Assembly: GCF_003075375.1 (NCBI RefSeq)
Contig: NZ_QDFT01000013.1
Location: 1-64,000 of the forward strand
Origin: Microbacterium testaceum
GTDB lineage: Bacteria > Actinomycetota > Actinomycetes > Actinomycetales > Microbacteriaceae
DNA: 64,000 nt
Direction: 5' to 3'
The translations under genes and the position numbers were made by a program. Under the pieces are notes generated by a model. That model did not search any database. It saw nothing but the letters and a program-made list of their open reading frames with translations, and was not told the DNA's origin. Below are positions 58,751 to 64,000 of the stretch, piece after piece (position 1 is the first letter of the stretch; each line of letters begins with the position of its first letter).

Positions 58751-59518
58751 TCAGGCGGCCTTGGCGCCGGTGATGAGCGCGACGAGCTCGTCGCCGTCGG
58801 TTTCGGCGGCACGACGTTCGGCGACGGCCAGACCGCCGCGCATGACCCACACGTGATCCGACAGGCGCAGCACCTGGTCGAAGTTGTGGCTGATGAGCAG
58901 CACCGCGACGCCCTGTTCCTTGAGCTTGCGGATGATGCCCTCCACGCGCGCGGTCTCCTGCACGCCCAGGGCAGCGGTGGGCTCGTCCATGATGACGATG
59001 GACCCTCCCCAGCCGGCCGCACGCGCGATCGACACGGCCTGGCGCTGCCCGCCCGACAGGCGTCGCACCCGACTGGTGACCGGCGGCACGTTGACCGCGA
59101 GGTCCGAGACGAGTTCTTGCGCGGTGGCGCGCATGGCCTTGCGGTCGAGGAAGCGGAAGGGGCCGAAACCCGTCGTCTTCTCGCGCCCGAGGAAGAAGTT
59201 CTGCCAGACGGTCAGATCCTCGACCAGGGCCAGGTTCTGCTGCACGGTCTCTATTCCGTGCTCGCGCGCGGCGAGCGGGGTGTCGAGGTGGACGTCGCGG
59301 CCGTCGAGCGTGATGGTGCCGGAGTCGGGGCGATGGATGCCGGAGAGGCACCGCACGAGCGTCGACTTGCCGGCGCCGTTGTCGCCGATGAGGGCCGTGA
59401 CCTCGCCGCGCCGCATGGTCATCGAGGCGCCGCGCAGGGCGTGGACGCCGCCGAAGGACTTGGTGATGTTCTCGGCGGAGAGGACGATGTCGTTTCCGCC
59501 CGGGATGTCAGTGGTCAT
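58751..59518 (-). CDS. ABC sugar transporter, single-domain ATP-binding protein (FrcA-like)
   Basis: 255 residues from the ATG overlapping the permease stop. Walker A G-D-N-G-A-G-K-S (45-52), signature L-S-G-G-Q-R-Q-A-V, Walker B I-V-I-M-D-E-P-T-A-A-L-G, and H-loop His in L-L-I-S-H-N. It has one nucleotide-binding domain, unlike the double RbsA/MglA, and so matches FrcA and works as a homodimer. It powers uptake with the permease and binding protein in this operon. Confidence 0.92.
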   Translation of the reverse strand: MTTDIPGGNDIVLSAENITKSFGGVHALRGASMTMRRGEVTALIGDNGAGKSTLVRCLSGIHRPDSGTITLDGRDVHLDTPLAAREHGIETVQQNLALVEDLTVWQNFFLGREKTTGFGPFRFLDRKAMRATAQELVSDLAVNVPPVTSRVRRLSGGQRQAVSIARAAGWGGSIVIMDEPTAALGVQETARVEGIIRKLKEQGVAVLLISHNFDQVLRLSDHVWVMRGGLAVAERRAAETDGDELVALITGAKAA

Positions 59519-60510
59519 TTCTTCTGGAACCTCGTGAGAAGGGCGGCGAGTACGACGACGAGACCGACGGCGAGCGGCTGGTAGAACTGCGACACTCCGA
59601 CGAGCGTCAGTCCGTTGCTGAGGGCGGTGAGCAGCAGCGCACCCAGGACGGGGCCGACGATCTTCCCGCGGCCGCCGGTGAGGGCGACACCGCCCAGGAC
59701 GACGGCGGCGATCGAGTTGAGCAGGTACTGCGTGTTGATGGCGGGTTCGGCGGCACCGATGCGGGCGACGAGGAGGATGGATGCCAAGCCCGCGAGCATC
59801 GCCGCGAGCACGTACACCGCAATCCGCACGCGCGCCGCGTTGATGCCGTTGGCGACGGCCGCCTCTTCGCTGCCGCCGATGGCCTGCACGTGCAGTCCGA
59901 ACCGGGTGCGGAACATCACGACGCCGAAGACGACGGCGATCACGACCGCGATGAGGAACGGGAAGCCGAAGATGCCGATCGAGCCGGCGGTGAGGCGCAG
60001 CAGCTCGGGGCTGGTGAACGAGATCGGCTTGCCCTGGGTGAGGATGAGCGCCAGGCCCGTCGCGACCGAGAGCGTTCCGAGGGTGGCGATGAAGTCGGTG
60101 ACCTTGCCGGTGGCGATGAGCAGACCATTGGCCACGCCGACGAGGCCCGACGCGACGATCGCGATGACGGCCGACAGCCAGAAGCCCAGACCGGCCTGCC
60201 ACGCGAGACCGAAGCCGACCGCGCCGAGCGTCATGGTGGCCGAGATCGACAGGTCGATGCCGCCCGTGGTGATGACGAAGGCCTGCGCGACCGCCAGGAT
60301 CACCAGGATCGCCGAGGCGATGAGCATGGCCTGGATGTTGCCGAGAGTGAGGAAGGAGGGGCTCAGGATCGCGAAGACGATCACGAGGAGGACGAGCCCG
60401 ACGGGGGCGGCGTTCTCTGCCCAGAAGCTGAGACTGCGCGCGTCCCGTCCCAGCGCCGCGAAGCGGGAGGGGGGAACGTCGAGCGTCGTCGTTCTCAACG
60501 GAGTTGTCAT
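59515..60510 (-). CDS. ABC sugar transporter permease (RbsC/FrcC type)
   Basis: 331 residues from the ATG at 60510. About ten hydrophobic segments with the monosaccharide-permease motifs T-G-G-I-D-L-S-I-S-A-T and A-I-G-G-S-E-E-A-A-V-A-N-G-I (EAA-like). It forms the membrane channel for a monosaccharide. Coupled to the ATPase by ATGA overlap. A 76-bp gap holding a strong hairpin separates it from the binding-protein gene. Confidence 0.92.
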   Translation of the reverse strand: MTTPLRTTTLDVPPSRFAALGRDARSLSFWAENAAPVGLVLLVIVFAILSPSFLTLGNIQAMLIASAILVILAVAQAFVITTGGIDLSISATMTLGAVGFGLAWQAGLGFWLSAVIAIVASGLVGVANGLLIATGKVTDFIATLGTLSVATGLALILTQGKPISFTSPELLRLTAGSIGIFGFPFLIAVVIAVVFGVVMFRTRFGLHVQAIGGSEEAAVANGINAARVRIAVYVLAAMLAGLASILLVARIGAAEPAINTQYLLNSIAAVVLGGVALTGGRGKIVGPVLGALLLTALSNGLTLVGVSQFYQPLAVGLVVVLAALLTRFQKK

Positions 60511-60545
60511 GACGGAGCGGACTTTCTCGAAGAAGGGGAAGGGGA

Positions 60546-60573
60546 GCCGGGGCGGAGCGCGCTCCGCCCCGGC
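60546..60573 (-). promoter_or_regulatory. 28-bp palindrome between the binding-protein and permease genes
   Basis: GCCGGGGCGGAGCG followed directly by CGCTCCGCCCCGGC: the arms are perfectly complementary over 14 bp. In an operon such intergenic stem-loops protect the upstream message, so it likely raises the level of binding protein over permease. Confidence 0.75.
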
Positions 60574-60586
60574 GTGTCGGCCGGTG

Positions 60587-61621
60587 TCAGCCGAGCAGGT
60601 CGGCGAGGGGGTTGGTGAACTCCTCGAACGGCTGCGGGAACTTCGCGATGGCGTCCGAGGCGTTCTGCTCGGTGACCAGGGCGGTCGGGGACTCCACGTT
60701 GGAGGGGAGCGTGCCGCCCTTGACGGCGACCTCGCACGCCTGCACACCCAGCTGTCCGATCGCGAACGGGTACTGCGCGACGGTCGCGGACAGTCCGCCC
60801 GCGGCCACCGACTCGAGCGCGTCCTTGTTGCCGTCGACGCTGACGACGACGATCTGGCCCGTCTTGCCGGCGTTCTCGACGGCCTTGACGATGCCGAGGC
60901 CCATGTCGTCGTTGGCCGCGAAGAACGCCGCGATGTCGGGGTTGGCGGCGATGATGTCGGTGGCCTTGGTCAGGGCGAGCTCGCGCTTCCAGTCGGCGGC
61001 TTCCTCCTGGACGACCTCGAGGCCGCTCGCCGCGGCCTTGAAGCCGTCGATGCGCGCCGCGCTGGTGACGTTGCCCGCGACGCCGCCGATGATGGCGACC
61101 TTGGCGCCCGCGGCGACCTTGCCCGCGACGAACTCGCCGGCCTTGCCGCCGGCCGCCTCGTTGTCGGTGCCGATGTAGGTGGCGGGGGTGACGCCGGCGG
61201 CGGAGGCGGCGTCGGCGTCGAGGGGCTGGTCGATGTTGACGACCGGGGTGCCCTTCGCGGCGATGGGCGCGAGCGCCTGGACGAGGTTCGTGCCGCTGAT
61301 GGGGTTGATGATGAAGCAGCCCATGTCCTGGCCGGCCAGGGTCGTCAGCTTGTCGGCCTGACCGGTGGTGTCCGCCGTGTCGGCGGCCGCCTGCACCGAG
61401 ACGTTCACGCCGTCGGTCGAGGCGGTGTCGGTGATGCCGTCCTGCATCGCCTGGAAGAACGGGTTGTCGAGTCCCTTGATGACGGCGGCGATCGACGACG
61501 AGCCGGAGCCGCCGGCCGTGGAGGCGGCGGGGGACGAACATCCCGCGAGGGAGATCGCGAGGGCCGCAGCAGGCGCGGCCAGGAAGATGAGGCGGCGCTT
61601 CTGAGCGTTGGTGCGGAACAT
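60587..61621 (-). CDS. ABC sugar transporter substrate-binding lipoprotein (RbsB/FrcB type)
   Basis: 344 residues from the ATG at 61621, after GAAGGACAGAG. Signal peptide with lipobox S-L-A-G-C (Cys28). Periplasmic-binding-protein type 1 fold: L-D-N-P-F-F-Q-A-M-Q-D-G, Q-A-A-A-D-T-A-D (spacer), N-P-I-S-G-T-N-L, N-I-D-Q-P-L-D-A and A-A-N-D-D-M-G-L-G. It should bind a monosaccharide outside the membrane. The first gene of the operon, divergent from the ROK regulator with a promoter in between. Confidence 0.92.
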   Translation of the reverse strand: MFRTNAQKRRLIFLAAPAAALAISLAGCSSPAASTAGGSGSSSIAAVIKGLDNPFFQAMQDGITDTASTDGVNVSVQAAADTADTTGQADKLTTLAGQDMGCFIINPISGTNLVQALAPIAAKGTPVVNIDQPLDADAASAAGVTPATYIGTDNEAAGGKAGEFVAGKVAAGAKVAIIGGVAGNVTSAARIDGFKAAASGLEVVQEEAADWKRELALTKATDIIAANPDIAAFFAANDDMGLGIVKAVENAGKTGQIVVVSVDGNKDALESVAAGGLSATVAQYPFAIGQLGVQACEVAVKGGTLPSNVESPTALVTEQNASDAIAKFPQPFEEFTNPLADLLG

Positions 61622-61664
61622 CTCTGTCCTTCGAATCAGGGCACCACTGCGTGCCGGTAACGTC

Positions 61665-61693
61665 AATGTAGCGCCCCTTTCGATTACTCACAA
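61665..61693 (-). promoter_or_regulatory. Promoter of the sugar ABC operon
   Basis: Read on the minus strand, TTGTGA (-35, 61688-61693), a 17-nt spacer and TACATT (-10, 61665-61670) lie 43 bp upstream of the binding-protein start. The ROK repressor probably binds nearby. Confidence 0.55.
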
Positions 61694-61758
61694 CACAAAA
61701 GATGGGGATCTTTGAGGTTTCCGTTACGATGTGATCACGCTGACGAGGAGGTGACGCG

Positions 61759-62925
61759 ATGACGGAGCTGGGATCGCACGAGAGCGACGTGCTCGGACTC
61801 TTCCGCGAGCATGGGTCGCTCAGTCGCACCGACGTCATCACGCTGTCCGGATTGTCGCGATCGACCATCAACCAGCGTCTCGCCGCGCTCACCGCCGCGG
61901 GGCTGCTGCAACCCCTCGAGGGCGGAGAGTCCACCGGCGGGCGCCCGTCGAGCCGGTTCGCCTTCCGCGCCGACCGCGCCGTGATCCTGTGCGCCGACAT
62001 CGGCGCGACCGGCTTCACCGCCGCGGCCTGCGACCTGAGCGGAACCCCCCTGGCGCAGACCGAGGTCGCCATCGACGTGTGGGAGGGCCCGGAGCCCGTC
62101 CTCGGCGCGATCCTCGAGGCCTTCCGATCACTGCGCCCCGACGCCGACGTTTGGGCCATCGCCATCGGCGTCCCCGGACCGGTCGAGTTCGCCGCGCACC
62201 GCGTCGTGAACCCTCCGATCATGACCGGGTGGGATCGCTTCGACATCGCGGGGTGGTTCTCCCCGGCCTACGCCGCGCCCGTCATCGTCGAGAACGATGC
62301 CAACGCCCGCGCGGTCGCCGAGGCCCGGCACCACCGCCTCGACAACGTCATCGCCCTCAAGCTCGGAACGGGCATCGGCGCCGGGCTGGTCTTCAACGGC
62401 CAGATCATCCGCGGCGACAAGGGTGCGGCGGGCGACATCGGTCACACGCGCGCGGTGATCGTGGAGTCGCCCGCGCGCGAGTGCCGATGCGGGAGCTTCG
62501 ACTGCGTCGAGGCCTACGCCGGCGGATGGGCGATCGAACGCGAGCTCGACCAGGCGGGGCTGACGGTCCACGGCGTCCGCGACATCGTCGAGCTGGTGCA
62601 GAGGGGCGACATCGACGCCGTGCGTCGGGTCCGCGGCGCCGGACGCGTGATCGGCGACGCGATCGCCGACCTCGTCAGCATCCTCAACCCGCGCGCCATC
62701 GCGCTCTCGGGCCAGCTCGCCGAGTGCGACGAGGTGCTGATGTCCGGCATCCGGGAACGCGTCTACCAGCGCGCGACACCGCTGGTGACGCGCGACCTGG
62801 TGATCGCGCGCTCCGACCTGGGCGCCCTGGCCGGGGTCATCGGCCTCGCACTCATCTCGAGCGACGCGATCCTGCGACCAGCCTCGCTCGACGAGATCCT
62901 CAAGCGCGCGACCGCCCCGGTCTGA
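61759..62925 (+). CDS. ROK-family transcriptional repressor (FrcR-like)
   Basis: 388 residues from the ATG at 61759, after GAGGAGGTGACGCG. N-terminal winged helix (about 5-60) with L-S-R-T-D-V-I-T-L-S-G-L-S-R-S-T-I-N. The ROK sugar-kinase-like part has A-D-I-G-A-T-G, V-E-N-D-A-N-A (Asp180 retained), G-D-I-G-H-T and the zinc cluster C-R-C-G-S-F-D-C (242-249). It senses a sugar. Divergent from the ABC operon, as frcR is from frcBCAK, so it is most likely the operon repressor. It ends 8 bp from the convergent BCCT gene. Confidence 0.92.
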   Translation: MTELGSHESDVLGLFREHGSLSRTDVITLSGLSRSTINQRLAALTAAGLLQPLEGGESTGGRPSSRFAFRADRAVILCADIGATGFTAAACDLSGTPLAQTEVAIDVWEGPEPVLGAILEAFRSLRPDADVWAIAIGVPGPVEFAAHRVVNPPIMTGWDRFDIAGWFSPAYAAPVIVENDANARAVAEARHHRLDNVIALKLGTGIGAGLVFNGQIIRGDKGAAGDIGHTRAVIVESPARECRCGSFDCVEAYAGGWAIERELDQAGLTVHGVRDIVELVQRGDIDAVRRVRGAGRVIGDAIADLVSILNPRAIALSGQLAECDEVLMSGIRERVYQRATPLVTRDLVIARSDLGALAGVIGLALISSDAILRPASLDEILKRATAPV

Positions 62926-62933
62926 CCCGCGAC

Positions 62934-64000
62934 TCAGCCCTTCTCGGGCGTGGACGCGACCGTCGGCTCCGCCGGCACCGACCGACGCTGCCGCCACCGC
63001 GCCGGCAGGCCGAAGATGCCGCGCTGGTTCGCCTCTTCGACCTCGAGGCCGTAGTGCTCGCCGATCGCATCGCGCAGCTGCGCACGCTCGGCCTTGTCGT
63101 AGGCCTTCATCTCGCGGCGGAACGCGGTGACGGTCGCCCAGCAGATGGCCAGCAGCACCAGGCTGAAGGGCAGCGCGATGCTGATCGCCGCGGTCTGCAG
63201 GGCGGTGAGCCCGCCCGCGATCAACAGGGCGAAGGCGATGACCGCGGTGGCCAGAGCGAAGAAGACGCGCACCCAGTTCTTCGGTTCCTCTTCGCCGCCG
63301 GTCGCGATCATGCTCATCACCAGGGCACCCGAGTCGGCCGAGGTGACGAAGAACACGGCGATCAAGATGAGGAAGCCCACGATCAGCACCGCCGAGCCGG
63401 GCACCCCCTCGAGCATCTGGAACAGCGCCGTCGACACGTCGACCGATCCGTCGGGACCGGCGAGGGACGCCGTCCCGGTCAGCTCGCCGTAGATCGCGGT
63501 GCCACCGAGGACGGTGAACCACAGGATGCCGACGAGCGTGGGCACCAGGATCACGCCGACCACGAACTCGCGCACCGTCCGGCCGCGCGAGATGCGCGCG
63601 ATGAAGATGCCCACGAAGGGCGCCCACGAGATCCACCAGCCCCAGTAGAACGCCGTCCACGCGCCCTGCCACGCCACGCCGTCGTCGCCGGCGTAGGCGC
63701 TGACCGTGAACGACAGCCCCACGAAGCTCTGGATGTAATTTCCGATGGACTGCACGACGTCGCGCAGCAGGAACTCGGTGGGCCCGACGAAGAGCAGGAA
63801 CAGCATGAGCAGCCCCGCGAGCACGAGGTTGATGTTGGACAGCCACTTCATGCCCTTGCCCACGCCCGAGAGCAGCGAGAACAGCACGAAGCCCGTGATG
63901 ATGCCGATGATGATCGCCTGGCTGATGATCGACGGCGGCACGACGCCGAGGAAGTCGAGTCCGGCGCTGATCTGGATGACGCCGAGCCCCAGCGAGGTCG
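62934..64000 (-). CDS. BCCT-family glycine betaine/choline transporter (5' part outside window)
   Basis: The C-terminal ~355 residues are present; the frame is still open at the window edge. It has the BCCT core W-T-A-F-Y-W-G-W-W-I-S-W-A-P-F-V-G-I-F-I, with G-R-T-V-R-E-F, and T-S-A-D-S-G-A in a later helix. The last ~100 residues are cytoplasmic and charged, which in BetP-type carriers senses K+ and membrane tension. Sodium-coupled uptake of a compatible solute such as betaine is expected. Confidence 0.92.
   Translation of the reverse strand, partial: TSLGLGVIQISAGLDFLGVVPPSIISQAIIIGIITGFVLFSLLSGVGKGMKWLSNINLVLAGLLMLFLLFVGPTEFLLRDVVQSIGNYIQSFVGLSFTVSAYAGDDGVAWQGAWTAFYWGWWISWAPFVGIFIARISRGRTVREFVVGVILVPTLVGILWFTVLGGTAIYGELTGTASLAGPDGSVDVSTALFQMLEGVPGSAVLIVGFLILIAVFFVTSADSGALVMSMIATGGEEEPKNWVRVFFALATAVIAFALLIAGGLTALQTAAISIALPFSLVLLAICWATVTAFRREMKAYDKAERAQLRDAIGEHYGLEVEEANQRGIFGLPARWRQRRSVPAEPTVASTPEKG

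Noticed and set aside
1-64000. Prophage, integrative element or genomic island
   Set aside because: No integrase, tRNA attachment site, structural phage genes or clear drop in GC was seen; the genes read as ordinary chromosome with local accessory operons.

Overview
The window is high-GC actinobacterial chromosome, about 70% G+C by eye. Strong GC bias at third codon positions, many GTG starts, frequent GTGA/ATGA start-stop overlaps, and a T7SS with EccB, EccD and mycosin all point to an actinomycete. The gene mix (DUF3073, PurF/PurM/PurD, an Rv2578c-type radical SAM protein, many GGATGCC/GGCATCC words) suggests Microbacteriaceae, probably Microbacterium. That placement is inference, because no rRNA or taxonomic marker lies in the window. 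I saw no tRNA, rRNA, CRISPR array, insertion sequence or prophage genes.

Layout. 0-5.6 kb: the end of a type VII secretion locus (Gly-rich substrate fragment, two WXG100 proteins, eccD, eccB, mycP). 5.6-6.2 kb: three copies of a 69-bp palindromic repeat. 6.2-9.7 kb: an FHA protein with repeated phospho-acceptor-like motifs, a small decayed area (truncated CGNR zinc-finger gene, possible transporter tail), a GNAT and a HAD phosphatase. 9.7-12.8 kb: an ECF sigma factor coupled to a membrane protein, then small genes and a pirin. 12.8-20.5 kb: a 1190-residue secreted subtilase, a Tat-exported metallophosphatase operon and a VanY-type peptidase. 20.6-24.8 kb: a radical SAM gene with an SOS box and a DEAD-box helicase carrying 17 RS-type repeats, with two further families of intergenic repeats beside it. 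24.8-31 kb: an ABM-like membrane protein, galM, a DUF998 protein with a disordered tail, and an orphan AcrB-type RND pump with a palindromic operator.

31-41 kb is metabolic: a fluoride channel, a hydrolase/SRPBCC/flavin amine oxidase operon facing a TetR gene, a hormone-sensitive-lipase-like esterase with an MFS partner, and a kinase-aldolase-aldehyde dehydrogenase operon behind a palindromic operator. 41-45 kb: a second CrcB, topoisomerase IB, a DUF4097-PadR pair with twin perfect palindromes, UspA and DUF3073. 45-53 kb: purine synthesis (purF, purM, purD) with an MFS gene translationally coupled to purF and several small conserved genes. 53-56 kb: a VapBC toxin-antitoxin pair and a PadR-controlled drug exporter. 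56-63 kb: a sugar ABC operon (binding protein, permease, ATPase, two tagatose-3-epimerase-like enzymes, P-loop kinase) divergent from a ROK repressor, which strongly recalls frcBCAK/frcR fructose systems adapted to rarer ketoses. The last gene is a BCCT osmolyte transporter cut by the window edge.

The most unusual items are the FHA protein with internal GarA-like motifs beside the T7SS, three unrelated intergenic repeat families, the RS-repeat helicase, the epimerase-containing frc-like operon and several near-perfect operator palindromes. No wholly new system is proven here.
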